In this document: piece by piece, positions 9,407 through 19,600 of the stretch
How the letters are laid out: the number at the start of each line of letters is the position of its first letter
Numbering within the stretch: position 1 is the first letter of the stretch
Assembly (NCBI GenBank): GCA_002482965.1
Contig: DLGZ01000059.1
Coordinates: 230,229 to 293,928, forward strand
Direction of reading: 5' to 3'
Length of the DNA stretch: 63,700 nucleotides
DNA from: Verrucomicrobiaceae bacterium UBA7681
Lineage (GTDB): Bacteria; Verrucomicrobiota; Verrucomicrobiia; Verrucomicrobiales; Verrucomicrobiaceae
Translations under genes and position numbers: made by a program
The notes under the pieces: generated by a model
Told to the model about the DNA's origin: nothing
Seen by the model: only the letters and a program-made list of their open reading frames with translations
Databases searched by the model: none

Positions 9407-10356
9407 GGCAACCCGGCTCCTTTCACGGAAAATTCGCGCCACTCGACCATGCGAGGAGTGCCACCATTGAGGTCCAGAACCAATGCGATGCCACAGCTTG
9501 CATCTCCCGCCCTGCCTATGCTTTCGACATGTCGTGTCGGTCCGGACAATGTCATAAAACTTGTGTCGGATCCGGCAATTCCGAGGATGGCGGCGACTTC
9601 TTCCAAACTTTGAATTGGAGCACCTTTCGGACCGGTGCGGGAGCTCACCAGTTGCTCGGCTTTTTCAATTGGGGCACCGGTGACTGCGGCCAGGATTTCT
9701 GCGGATGCGGTGTTTATATCCAACTGGCCGTTGCCGCGAAGTGTGAACCAAGTGCGCCAGTCGGGCTTGGCCGCGTTCAATTCTTCGACCCGGGCCACCC
9801 GTTCCAATTCATCGAGACTGGCGAAGGGACGGTTCAGCGGGAGCCCCTCATGCTGATAGTCGAGTTTTTCGGCGCTGCCGGGACGACGTTTTAAATCATC
9901 GGCATCGGTCCAGTCCATCAAGGTGGCGGCGATGTCTTGGGCATCGGCAAGGGAGAGGCCCCAGGACATGAAGATGCGTTCCAGCAATGGCAGGCGTTCT
10001 GCGGTGAGCAGGGCGTTGAGGTTCAGCAGGCGCTCCTCGGTGGTGACTTTGGCTTCATAGCTCTCGATTCCGGACACGTGGTTTTGCAGCAGCGGATCTC
10101 CGGCTTTGATCAGCGGATGTGCCGCCACGGCAATGCCAGATTCCGCGAGCTGGCGTGCGCGCATCATGCTGGTGCGGGCCTGCTGCATTTCGCCATGCTC
10201 TCTGGACATGGCAGCTGTGGTGATGATCAGAAAGGACAGCACCGCGAGCAGACACAGCACGGCCAGCAGCACCGAACCGGTAGCCGCAGCCTGCTTGTGA
10301 GATTGGCTGGCACATTTCAACAGCCTGAATGGGCATGCATCGGGCGTGATGCTCAA
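9403..10356 (-). CDS. gspK: Type II secretion minor pseudopilin GspK
   Basis: A 317-residue protein with a basic leader, a prepilin-type junction at Gly27 followed by S-V-L-L-A and a hydrophobic helix to about residue 48. The usual Glu at position 5 of the mature protein is missing, as is typical of GspK. The body contains the large helical domain and a helix-hairpin-helix-like segment near L-D-I-N-T-A-S-A-E-I-L, both characteristic of the GspK family. GspK caps the pseudopilus tip in the periplasm. It is the first gene of the gspK-L-M-D operon, with a 4-base overlap into the next gene. A prepilin peptidase, GspE, GspF and the major pseudopilin are not in the window. Confidence 0.88.
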   Translation of the reverse strand: MSITPDACPFRLLKCASQSHKQAAATGSVLLAVLCLLAVLSFLIITTAAMSREHGEMQQARTSMMRARQLAESGIAVAAHPLIKAGDPLLQNHVSGIESYEAKVTTEERLLNLNALLTAERLPLLERIFMSWGLSLADAQDIAATLMDWTDADDLKRRPGSAEKLDYQHEGLPLNRPFASLDELERVARVEELNAAKPDWRTWFTLRGNGQLDINTASAEILAAVTGAPIEKAEQLVSSRTGPKGAPIQSLEEVAAILGIAGSDTSFMTLSGPTRHVESIGRAGDASCGIALVLDLNGGTPRMVEWREFSVKGAGLP

Positions 10357-10429
10357 GTTACGGAATCTTCACATTCAAACGATGGCCGAGAAGGCAGACG
10401 CCTAGCCTGAGATTCCAGCCCTCACCGCC

Positions 10430-10451
10430 ACTGTGACAGTTCCGTCACAGT
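10430..10451. repeat. Perfect 8-bp inverted repeat between permease and gspK
   Basis: ACTGTGAC (10430-10437) and GTCACAGT (10444-10451) can form an 8-bp stem with a 6-base loop. It lies 5 bases past the permease stop and about 75 bases before the gspK start. No T-run follows it on the minus strand, so it is either a weak terminator, an RNA stabiliser at the end of the permease message, or an operator for the secretion operon. Confidence 0.4.
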
Positions 10452-10456
10452 CACAC

Positions 10457-12823
10457 TCAATCCCGTGCTTTCAGCACGCCGACCATGTCCAGCTTCCGGA
10501 GCATGCGGCTGACGACGAGGAAGGAGGCACAGGAGGCTGCTGCGACGACGAGGACGGCCATGGTGTAGGTGTGCAGGCTGATGACGAGGGGCATGCGGAT
10601 AGTTTCGGTACTTACTTTGGCAATGATGAAGGTGGCGAGGCCTTTGCCAAACAAGAGGCCGGCGGGGATGGCGGTGGAGATGAGAAGAAGCAGCTCACCG
10701 AGCAGAACACCGGCGACTTCGCGCTGGGTGAAGCCGACGACGCGGAGGGTGGCGAGGTCACGGCTGCGCTCTGAGAGGGCGATGCGGGCGCTGTTATAGA
10801 CGACGCCAAAGGCGACGACGATAGCGAGGACGAGGTAGAGCTTGCGGAGGATACCGATGCTCTGGCCGGTGGTGCTGCGGAAGGAATCGAGCTGGTCCTG
10901 TTTGACCAGCGTGATGGCAATGCGCGGGGTGTCCTTCACGGCGCGCATGAAGTCGCTCCAGCGGTTTTGATCCACGGTCATGTAGGCTCCGCTGACGGTG
11001 TCTCCTTCATGCATGAGGCGATGCAGGGCATTGATGTCCATGAAGGCGGAGATGCCGGCAAAGTCTTCCATGAAGCCGCGAATTGGAACACCCACGGTTT
11101 CGCGCCGGCCTTCGAGGGCCTCCACCTGAACCAAATCGCCGATGCGTGCGCCGAGAATTTTGCCCAGCTGCGCGGACATCACGATGCCTTCCTCCGGCAG
11201 CACGATCTGCCGACGTTCGGCATCCAGCAGGCGGTTCAGGTCGGCATCACGTGGCAGTCCTGTGACAGCGAGCTTGCGTGAATGGTGGCCGTAGTGGATG
11301 CGCGCCTGAACCGCACGCACGGGTTCGGCACGCTGCACTCCGGGAAGCTGCTCCAGATTGTGCAGCGCATCGCCAGAACTGGGCTCGGCGAAAAACGCCA
11401 CGACATCCTGGCGCTGTACATCGTTCCATTGATAGGTGAGCATGTAGTCGATGCTGTCCGCCATGGAGCCGGGCAGAACCATCAGCCCCGTGGCCAAGGA
11501 GAGACCGAAGACCGTGAAGAGAGCTTGCACGGGCCGACGCTCGATGTTTCTCAAGGCCATGCGGAGGGCCGGACTGCTGCCGCGAGTGAGGCCCATGCGC
11601 TCGAGCATCGAGGGCTTGAAGTCCGCGGGGGGTTCAGGCCGCATGGCTTCGGCGGGCGGCAGCTTGACGGCCATCCACACGACACTGATGACGCCAAGAA
11701 ATGAGGCCACGGTACTGACGACCAGAGCAATGCCCAAAGCACTGTAATCCATGCGGAATTTCAGTGCGGGGAAGCGGAAGAAGAGATCGTAGATGCTGAC
11801 CAGTCCGCCGCCCATCCAACGTCCAACGACACCTCCGATCAGGGTGCCGAGCACGACAATGACCAAGGCGTAGTTCAGGTAGTGCCGGCCGACCTGCCAG
11901 GAGGAATAGCCCAGGGCCTTGAGCTGCGCGATCTGCTCGCGCTGCAGTCGCACCAGCCGTGCCAGCACTGCATTCACCATGAAGGCTGCCACACTGAGAA
12001 ACACTACGGGATAAGCCACGGACAGCGCACGTACGACGCGCAGTTCGTCATCCAGGCGTTGCGCGCTGTTGTGCTCGCGCCGGGTGTAAGCGCCCTGCGC
12101 ACCGTAGCCCAGCAGCAGGCGGTCAATCTCAGCCATCACCGGCCCAGACTGCGCCCCCGGCGAAAGATCGACGCAGAGATCGTTGAATGCGCCGTCGAGA
12201 TCATAGGGCACGGCGATGGACTCGTAGTTCATCCAGAAGACGCCATAGCGTTTGTTGTCCGGCAGGGTCTGGCCGGGCCGCGCCTCGAAGACAAATTCAG
12301 GCGAGAGCCCGAGGCCGCAGATGATGATGATGTCGCGGTGCCCATTGATGATGGCGACCAGGCTGTCGCCGATTTGAAGTTTGTTCGCCAGCGCGAAGGA
12401 TTCGCTGACCACGGCCTGCCGTCGTTCATCGGGCTGCGGCAGGCGGCCCTGGCGGATGAAGACTTGATTGAGAGTTTGCGAGCGCCCTTTCGGGAGGGAT
12501 ACCAAATGCGCGGTCGCGGGCTCCGTCATGCCCACGAGATCGAGCGTGGCATCGACCACGACACGCGCCTCCACCGCAGCCACGCCGGGGATCTCCGCCA
12601 CGCGGTCGGCCAGCGATAGCGGTGCTCGTTTTAATGAGGCGAACACATCCGCCAGACGGTAGCGCTGGTAGTAAGCATCCCGAGTGCTTTCCAGAGTGAG
12701 CACGATGCTGCGCGTCATGATCATCATCGCCAGGCCGCAGGCCATGACGAGACTCACTGCCACGATCTGGCCCTTCATGCGACCGAGATCGCGGAAGAGT
12801 TTTAAATCGAGTGGGGTGAGCAT
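10457..12823 (-). CDS. FtsX-type ABC transporter permease, paralogue 1
   Basis: A 788-residue permease of the FtsX/LolE/MacB superfamily with duplicated FtsX halves. It has an N-terminal membrane helix (about 17-40), a large periplasmic domain, a helix cluster near 265-400 and a second half with its own periplasmic domain and a final helix cluster near 655-780. Conserved segments such as L-A-T-L-R-V-V-G-F-T and Q-L-K-A-L-G-Y fit the FtsX coupling helices. These permeases usually work with a LolD/MacB-type ATPase to move lipids, lipoproteins or hydrophobic compounds. Neither an ATPase nor a membrane-fusion protein is adjacent. The protein is closely similar over its full length to the one encoded at 14141-16507, which has exactly the same length, so this is a tandem duplication. 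Confidence 0.88.
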   Translation of the reverse strand: MLTPLDLKLFRDLGRMKGQIVAVSLVMACGLAMMIMTRSIVLTLESTRDAYYQRYRLADVFASLKRAPLSLADRVAEIPGVAAVEARVVVDATLDLVGMTEPATAHLVSLPKGRSQTLNQVFIRQGRLPQPDERRQAVVSESFALANKLQIGDSLVAIINGHRDIIIICGLGLSPEFVFEARPGQTLPDNKRYGVFWMNYESIAVPYDLDGAFNDLCVDLSPGAQSGPVMAEIDRLLLGYGAQGAYTRREHNSAQRLDDELRVVRALSVAYPVVFLSVAAFMVNAVLARLVRLQREQIAQLKALGYSSWQVGRHYLNYALVIVVLGTLIGGVVGRWMGGGLVSIYDLFFRFPALKFRMDYSALGIALVVSTVASFLGVISVVWMAVKLPPAEAMRPEPPADFKPSMLERMGLTRGSSPALRMALRNIERRPVQALFTVFGLSLATGLMVLPGSMADSIDYMLTYQWNDVQRQDVVAFFAEPSSGDALHNLEQLPGVQRAEPVRAVQARIHYGHHSRKLAVTGLPRDADLNRLLDAERRQIVLPEEGIVMSAQLGKILGARIGDLVQVEALEGRRETVGVPIRGFMEDFAGISAFMDINALHRLMHEGDTVSGAYMTVDQNRWSDFMRAVKDTPRIAITLVKQDQLDSFRSTTGQSIGILRKLYLVLAIVVAFGVVYNSARIALSERSRDLATLRVVGFTQREVAGVLLGELLLLISTAIPAGLLFGKGLATFIIAKVSTETIRMPLVISLHTYTMAVLVVAAASCASFLVVSRMLRKLDMVGVLKARD

Positions 12824-12912
12824 GCGGCAGTATGGATACGTGCATGCGCGTGCATTGCAAAAATAGATGCCATTATGCAGCCCATGAGCGGCGCCATGTC
12901 CTCAAAGCCCCA

Positions 12913-14049
12913 TCATCCCAGTGGCTTTAGCCGCAGTTGGCGCAGGGTATAAAAGGGCGCATCTGATTCCGTCATGCGCCGGGCCCCCTGCTTGCGCTTC
13001 GGGCCGAACAGCTCCCGCTGCGCCTCGAAGATGCCTTCCACAAACTCTCTGCTGCCCAGCACTACGCCATCAGTGAAGTAGCGCACGCGCAGCCGCACCA
13101 GCTCCGCAGGGCTCAGCTTGCCTTTTTCCGCCAGTACGGCTCGTGCCGACTCCGCAGTCACGCCGCGTGTCACGACGGTCTCATTCTGCGCGTCTTTTAC
13201 CTCGCGGCCCTCAGCATGCAGCAGGCAGCGATACGCTGCTGCGGCACCGGCGCTATTCCAGCCATCCACGGGTTTACTCAGGGCTTTGCACAGACCGCGC
13301 TGTGCTCTGCGACTGCCACCCAGCGCCTCCGCATACCCGCACCAGCGGTAGTCCTTCGGATCTTTGACCAGTCCCGCACGCACTGGGTTCAGATCGATGT
13401 AAGCGGCCATCGTGCGCAGGGGCTCCCCCTGGCCTTCTACCAGCACGCTTTTGAAGCGGTCCATCCACAGCGTGCCTCGGCGTCCGCGCCGTTTGTTGAA
13501 CCAGCGGCTGAAGCGTTCTTTGACCTCTTTGACGAACAGGGACAGATCGCAAAAGCGCTTTTTGAGGGCGGCCACTCGCTGATCGGCGAGGGCTGACAGG
13601 CCGCGTGCGCGGAGGTCGGCGAGTTCATCACGCAGCAGGCTTACGTAGGCGCGGCTGTAGAGGGTGCTCAGGTGCTCCAGCAGCTTCGCCTCGCCTTGGG
13701 GCCCGTCAAAACGCTGGAGCCATGTCTGACGGTGCGGCACCTCGGCCAGCAGATGGAAATGATTCCCCATCAGGCAGTAGGTCAGCACCTTGATGCCGGA
13801 GAACTCGGCCATGCGCCAGATCACCCGCCGCAGCGCTTCTTTCTCCACGTCGTCAAAGAACACCTCACCACCGCAGGTGCGCGACATGACGTGGTAGCAG
13901 TAGGACTCCAGCGGCCCTTTGCCCAGAACCCGAAACCTGCCGCCAGACCACGAACGCGCGCCGGGATAGAGCCCTGTTTTTGCATTCACGCCAACGAGCT
14001 GTTCTTCGAGCGGGAGAGCCTGGGGATCAGAGGCTTGAGCGGGTTTCAT
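12913..14049 (-). mobile_element. REP-associated (RAYT/Y1-type) transposase gene
   Basis: A 378-residue single-strand DNA transposase of the Y1_Tnp/RAYT kind. The HUH metal-binding motif is N-H97-F-H99-L. The segment A-Y217-I-D-L-N-P-V-R-A contains the conserved N-P-x-R/K and a tyrosine in the place of the RAYT nucleophile. The C-terminal extension of about 140 residues beyond this is larger than in enterobacterial RAYTs. RAYTs are normally single-copy, domesticated and associated with short palindromic repeats rather than with insertion-sequence ends, and no terminal inverted repeats are visible. It sits between the two paralogous permease genes on the same strand, with gaps of about 90 bases on each side. 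The catalytic motifs are intact. Confidence 0.88.
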
Positions 14050-14089
14050 GGGGTGGAAGGTGCTGGAAAATCTGGCAGGTTCAACTACT

Positions 14090-14104
14090 AAATGCCTGGC
14101 ATTT
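14090..14104. repeat. Short palindrome beside the RAYT gene
   Basis: AAATGCC (14090-14096) and GGCATTT (14098-14104) form a 7+7 palindrome around one base, located 41 bases upstream of the RAYT start codon. It could be a remnant of a REP-like palindrome or an operator. One copy in the window is not enough to tell. Confidence 0.3.
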
Positions 14105-14140
14105 TATAGATGGAGTGAGCATGCTGCAAATTCTATACGT

Positions 14141-16507
14141 TTAGTCACGTGCCTTGAGCACGCTGATCAGATCCAGCCGGTTCAGCATGAAGCCGACCAT
14201 GGTGAAGGAGGCACCTGCGGCCGTGAGCACCACGAGCACGGATTTGGCATAGGTGATGGTGCTGATGTAGTGCGGGAGGCGGACGGTTTCATTGCTGACG
14301 GCGCTGATGACGTATGAGGCCAGCGCGCTGCCAAATACGAGACCTACCGGCAGGGCCACCAGCACGAGGAGCGTGAGTTCCCCAAGGAGCACACCGGCTA
14401 CTTCGCGTTTGGTGAGCCCGACCACGCGCAGTGTGGCGAGGTCACGGCCACGCTCAGACAGCGCAATGCGCGCGCTGTTGTACACGACGCCGAAGGCGAC
14501 GATGACCGCCATCCACAGGAACAACTGGCGCAGGGTGCCGATGCTCTGGCCGGTGGACGCGCGAAACGCGGCCAGATCATTTTTCTTCACGCTGGCAAAC
14601 TCGATCTTCGGCTGGCCTTTGACCTCGTGCATGAAGTCGTCCCAGCGGCTGTCATCCACGCTGAGAAAGGCACCGGTCATCGTCTCGCCCTCCCGCAGGA
14701 AATTGCGGACGGCATCGATGTCCATATAGGCTGCCATGCCGTGGAAGTCCGCCATGAAGCCGCGCACCGTGATCTCCCGGTGTTCGCAGCGTCCTTCCAG
14801 CGACTGCACCTGGAGCCGGTCTCCGATTTTCACCCCCAGAACCTCTGCGAGTTTCTGAGAAATCACCAGGCCCTCGCTCGGCAGTACAATGGGCCGGCCC
14901 TGGGTGTCGCGTGGATGGATGAGCTGGTGGTTCCTGGCGAGGCCGAGGATGTAGAGCCTGCGCTCGTGGTGCGCATTGCTCACAGTGGCGAGGAAGCCGC
15001 GCATGGGCTCCACCCGAATGGCCCCGGGCAGATGCTCCAGATCATGCAGGGTTTTGCGGGAGACGGGCTCGCGCATGTGGATGATCACGTTCTGCCGGAA
15101 CTGATCATTCCACTGGTAGGTCAGAAGCTGGTCCACACTGTCTGCGAGCGCACCTGGCAGCACCAGCAGGCCGGTGGCCAGCGCCAGGCCCGCCACGGTG
15201 AACCCGGCCTGCACGGGACGACGTTCGATGTTTCTCAAAGCCATGCGAAACACCAGGCCTGCGCCGCGCGTGAAGCCGAGGCGCTCCAGCAGAGATGGCT
15301 TGAAATCTGCCGGAGGTTCCGGGCGCATGGCCTCCGCTGGTGAGAGCTTCACCGCCAGCCACACAGCACCCGCGACTCCCAGCACAGCAGCCGCCACGCT
15401 GACGATCAGGGCCATGACGAGGGCTTTTTGATCCAGTTGAAACTGGAGCTCAGGAAAATGAAACAGCAGGGTGTAAACCCTCAGCATGATATGCCCCAGA
15501 CGCCAGCCGGCGAAGATCCCCACCGCGGTGCCTGCCGCCACGATCACCAGTGCATAGTTCAGGTAGTGCCGGCCGACCTGCCAGGAGGTGTAGCCCAGAG
15601 CCTTGAGCTGCGCGATCTGCTCACGCTGCAGCCGCACCAGCCGGGAGGTGACGGAGTTTACCATGAAAGCTGCCACGCACAGAAACACCATCGGGTAAGC
15701 CAGGGAGAGGGCACGCACGATGCGCAGCTCATCCCCCAAGCGCTTGGAGCTGGCATGGTCGCTCAGCGCATAGGCACCGGGCGCACCATAAGTGAGCAGC
15801 ATCTGGTCCACCTCCTCGATCACCTCCTTTGGCAGCGTGCCGGGAGACAGATCCATGCAGAAGTCATTGAATGCGCCCTCCAGATTGAAGGCGGCGGCCA
15901 GGGACTGATAGCGCAGCCAGAAGACGCCGTAGTGCTTGTTGTCCGGGAGGGTCTGGCCCGGCGGCGCTTCAAAAACAAACTCCGGCGACAGGCCAATGCC
16001 GCAGATGTCCAGGTGGTCGCGGTGGCCGTTCAGGATGGCCGTGATGCGGTCTCCTATCTGGAGCCCATGCGCCTGCGCAAAGGCCTCGCTCACTACGGCC
16101 TCCCGCTGGGCCCCCAATTCTGGCAGCCTGCCACGCCGGAGAAAGATTTGATTGAGAGTGAGCTTCCCGTCGTCCGGCAGGGAAACCAGCCGCGCTCTAA
16201 CGGGCTCCTGCACGCCTTCCATGTCCAGCAGCGCGCTTTCCACCACGCGGAGTTCCACGGAGGCCACTCCCGGGACGTGGCTGAGACGGTCCTTCAAGGA
16301 GAGCGGGGCGCTCTTTACCTGACCAAACACATCCGGCATGCGGTAGCGCTGGTAGTAGCTGTCCCGGGTGTTTTCCAGGCTCAGGATCACGCTTTGAGAC
16401 ACGATCATCATTGCCACACCGCAGGCCATGACGAGACTCACCACCAGGACCTGCCCCTTCATGCCGCCGATGTCGCGGAGGAGCTTGCGGTCGAGAGTGG
16501 TGATCAT
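14141..16507 (-). CDS. FtsX-type ABC transporter permease, paralogue 2
   Basis: The second 788-residue FtsX-type permease, with the same layout as the 10.5-12.8 kb copy: N-terminal helix (about 17-40), periplasmic domain, first helix cluster (about 265-400), second periplasmic domain and C-terminal helix cluster. Long stretches are nearly identical between the two copies even at DNA level, for example around 11881-11950 and 15568-15640, which points to duplication with strong selection or gene conversion. It is divergent from the polyketide synthase gene across a 153-base spacer. A role in exporting a lipid-like product is conceivable, but the ATPase partner must be encoded elsewhere. Confidence 0.88.
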   Translation of the reverse strand: MITTLDRKLLRDIGGMKGQVLVVSLVMACGVAMMIVSQSVILSLENTRDSYYQRYRMPDVFGQVKSAPLSLKDRLSHVPGVASVELRVVESALLDMEGVQEPVRARLVSLPDDGKLTLNQIFLRRGRLPELGAQREAVVSEAFAQAHGLQIGDRITAILNGHRDHLDICGIGLSPEFVFEAPPGQTLPDNKHYGVFWLRYQSLAAAFNLEGAFNDFCMDLSPGTLPKEVIEEVDQMLLTYGAPGAYALSDHASSKRLGDELRIVRALSLAYPMVFLCVAAFMVNSVTSRLVRLQREQIAQLKALGYTSWQVGRHYLNYALVIVAAGTAVGIFAGWRLGHIMLRVYTLLFHFPELQFQLDQKALVMALIVSVAAAVLGVAGAVWLAVKLSPAEAMRPEPPADFKPSLLERLGFTRGAGLVFRMALRNIERRPVQAGFTVAGLALATGLLVLPGALADSVDQLLTYQWNDQFRQNVIIHMREPVSRKTLHDLEHLPGAIRVEPMRGFLATVSNAHHERRLYILGLARNHQLIHPRDTQGRPIVLPSEGLVISQKLAEVLGVKIGDRLQVQSLEGRCEHREITVRGFMADFHGMAAYMDIDAVRNFLREGETMTGAFLSVDDSRWDDFMHEVKGQPKIEFASVKKNDLAAFRASTGQSIGTLRQLFLWMAVIVAFGVVYNSARIALSERGRDLATLRVVGLTKREVAGVLLGELTLLVLVALPVGLVFGSALASYVISAVSNETVRLPHYISTITYAKSVLVVLTAAGASFTMVGFMLNRLDLISVLKARD

Positions 16508-16660
16508 TTAGAACAAATTTGCAACGGTGGCCATGACAGAGAGGTCACACACCCTGTTCAAGCCCTTGCTCGTTGAGTGTGCAACGCCGGAGATCATGCT
16601 ATTTCCAAGCCGGTTTCTTGACAAGCCGCACCGTGAGCAAGTAAGCAAGTATTACAACCA
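16508..16660. promoter_or_regulatory. Divergent spacer with possible polyketide synthase promoter
   Basis: This 153-base region separates the permease and polyketide synthase starts. A perfect TTGACA (16618-16623) lies on the + strand, but the best-spaced -10 candidates (around 16641-16647) are poor, so the promoter call is weak. No clear Shine-Dalgarno sequence precedes the ATG at 16661. Confidence 0.3.
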
Positions 16661-19600
16661 ATGCCAGAACCCACCGCCGCCGACCCCATAGCCATCATAG
16701 GAATCGGATGCCGCCTGCCTGGAGGTGCCACCGATGCCCAATCCTTCTGGAAGATGCTCATGGGCGGGGTGGACGCCATTACAGAGGTGACGCCCGACCG
16801 CTGGGACCACCGCTTTTACTACGACCCCGAGCAGGGCAAACCCGGCAAGACTTATTCCAAGTGGGCGGGGCTGATCGATGAGATCGACACGTTTGACCCC
16901 GGCTTTTTCGGCATCACGCAGCGTGAAGCCCCCTTCATCGACCCGCAGCAGCGCCTCCTGCTTGAGGCCACCTGGGAGGCTCTCATGGATGCCGGCCAGC
17001 AGGTGGACATCGTCAAAGGGGAGGACACCGGGGTGTTTGTGGGCATCTCCACGCATGACTACGGGGACATTCAGCAGAATTCCATAGGCCGGGGCCTGGC
17101 TTATCCTCATTCCGCCACCGGAGTTGCATCCAGCATCGCCGCGAATCGCATCTCCTACGCGCTGAATTTCCAGGGCCCGAGCGTCGCGGTGGACACCGCC
17201 TGCTCCTCCTCCATGGTGGCCGTACACATGGCCTGCCAGGCGCTGTGGAACAAGGAATGCACACGCGCCATTGCCGCCGGGGTGAACTGCATCATCACCG
17301 CCTACCCCTTCGTCGCATTTTCCAGCATGGGAATGCTGTCTCCGGACGGTCGCTGCAAAGCCTTTGATGCCAGCGCCAACGGCTTCGTCCGTGGTGAAGG
17401 GGTCGGGGCTGTGTGCCTGAAACCGCTCTCCGCCGCTCTGGCGGACGGAGATCCCATCTATGCGGTGATCCGCAGCACCGCTGTCAATCAGGATGGCCGC
17501 ACGTCCGGCATGACGGTGCCCAGCCGTGGCTCCCAGCAGGAACTCATCGCCAAAGCCTGCCGTCTGGCGGGTGTGGCTCCGCATGAAATCCAGTACGCTG
17601 AAGCTCACGGGACCGGCACGACCATCGGCGATCTCATCGAAGGCAGCGCCCTCGGCACCATCCTCGGTGTTGGTCGGCAGCCTGGAGATGACTGCCTGCT
17701 CGGTTCGGTGAAAACCAACATCGGCCATCTGGAGGCTGGCTCGGGCATCGCGGGTCTCATCAAAGTGGCGCTCTGCCTCAAGCACGGCATGGTGCCGCCG
17801 AACCTGCATTTCAACACGCCGAACCCTTCGCTCAATTTTGAGCGTCTATGTCTGAAGGTACCCGTGACCGCCACGCCGCTGAAGCAGGACGCGCAGCACC
17901 GCCTGCTGGCTTGCATCAATTCCTTCGGCTTTGGCGGTGCCAATGCCCACGCCGTGCTGGAGGCCGCACCTCCGCCCGCGCCACAGGTGCCCGCCCCTGC
18001 CCTCTCCGACGATGAGCCGGAACTCATTCTACCGATCTCGGCACGCGGAAGCGATGCCGCCCTGGTAGCCGTCGCGCAATCCTTTCACGCCCTGCTTGAG
18101 TCGGCGGATGAATCCATCTCCCTCAAGGACATCTGCGCCGCTGCCAGCCGCAGGCGCACGCACCATGAGTTTCGTCTTGCAGCAGTCGCCAGCACCCGTG
18201 AGGGGATGAGCAGCGCGCTGGCCGCCTTTCTGAGCGGCGAGCAGGCCCCCGGACTCAACGTGGGGCAGCCGGTTAAAAACGCGCGCCTCGTTTTTGTCTT
18301 CAGCGGTCAGGGACCGCAGTGGTGGGCCATGGGGCGTGAGCTTTTGGAGCAGGAGCCGGTGTTTCGCCAGATCATCCAGACCTGCCATGATGAACTGCTC
18401 AAGCTCGGCGGCTGCTCGCTCCTCGATGAACTGCGGCGCGATGAAAAGACGACACGGCTGAATGAAACGCAGATCGCGCAGACGGCGCTCTTTGCCCTGC
18501 AAGTGGCGTTGGCGGCACTGTGGCAGTCGTGGGGCATACGCCCCTATGCTGTGGTAGGACATAGCATGGGGGAAGTCGCGGCGGCGCATGTGTGTGGGGC
18601 GCTTTCTCTGCCAGAGGCAGTGCGCGTCATCCACCATCGCGGACGCTGCATGGAAAAGACACCGCTGCGGGGCAAGATGATCGCCGCCGGACTGACGCGT
18701 GCAGAGGCCGAAGCCCTCATCGCCCCGTATGGCGAGAGAGCCTCACTCGCCGCCGTCAACGGGCCCAAGATGGTCTCCATCTCGGGTGACAGCGATGCGG
18801 TGGATGAAATTTTTCAGGAGGTGGAACGGCGAGCGCTCTTCGCGCGCTACGTCCCGGTGAACTACGCCTTTCACAGCGCGCACATGGACCCGGTAAGGAA
18901 GGAACTGGCCGAGTCGCTGGCAGGTCTGCAGCCGCAGCCGGGCAGCGTCAAAATCTACTCCACCGTGACCGGACGGCTGGCCGAAGGCACAGACTACGAC
19001 GCAGACTACTGGTGGCACAATGTGCGGCAGAGCGTGCTCTTTGCTCCGGCCATTGATGCGGTGATCGCCGCAGGACAGACGCATTTTCTTGAGATCAGCC
19101 CGCACCCTGTGCTGTCCAATTCGATGAACGAATGCCTCGCGACGGCGGACGCCATCGGCATGACGCTGCCTTCGTTGCGGCGTCAGAAGCCGGAGCGCGC
19201 CACACTGCTGGGTACGCTGGGGGCATTGCACATCAACGGTCATGCGGTGGAGTGGCCGGGGCTCTACCCGGATGTCAGCTCTGCGCTGCGACTGCCGGAG
19301 TATCCGTGGCAGAAGGAGCATTTCTGGCATGAGCCGGTGTATTCGATGCAGTTGCGCATGCACCCGCAGCTGAATCCCCTCCTCAAGCTGGCGCGGCAAA
19401 ACATCCACCCAACCTGGGAAACTGCGCTGAACAAAAGCGTGCTGACTTGGATGAAGGATCACCGCGTGGGCCAGCACCTCATTTTCCCCGGTGCAGGCTA
19501 TGTGGAGATGGCGCTGGCGGCCGGCCGAGAACTGCATCAGGACAAGCCGGTGCTCATCGAAGAGCTGGAGATTCATCGCGGCTGCATCCTGCCTGCGGGC

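Noticed and set aside
12904..12928. AAAGCC/GGCTTT inverted repeat at the end of the RAYT gene as terminator or REP
   Set aside because: The stem is only 6 bp with a 13-base loop, overlaps coding sequence and has no T-run.
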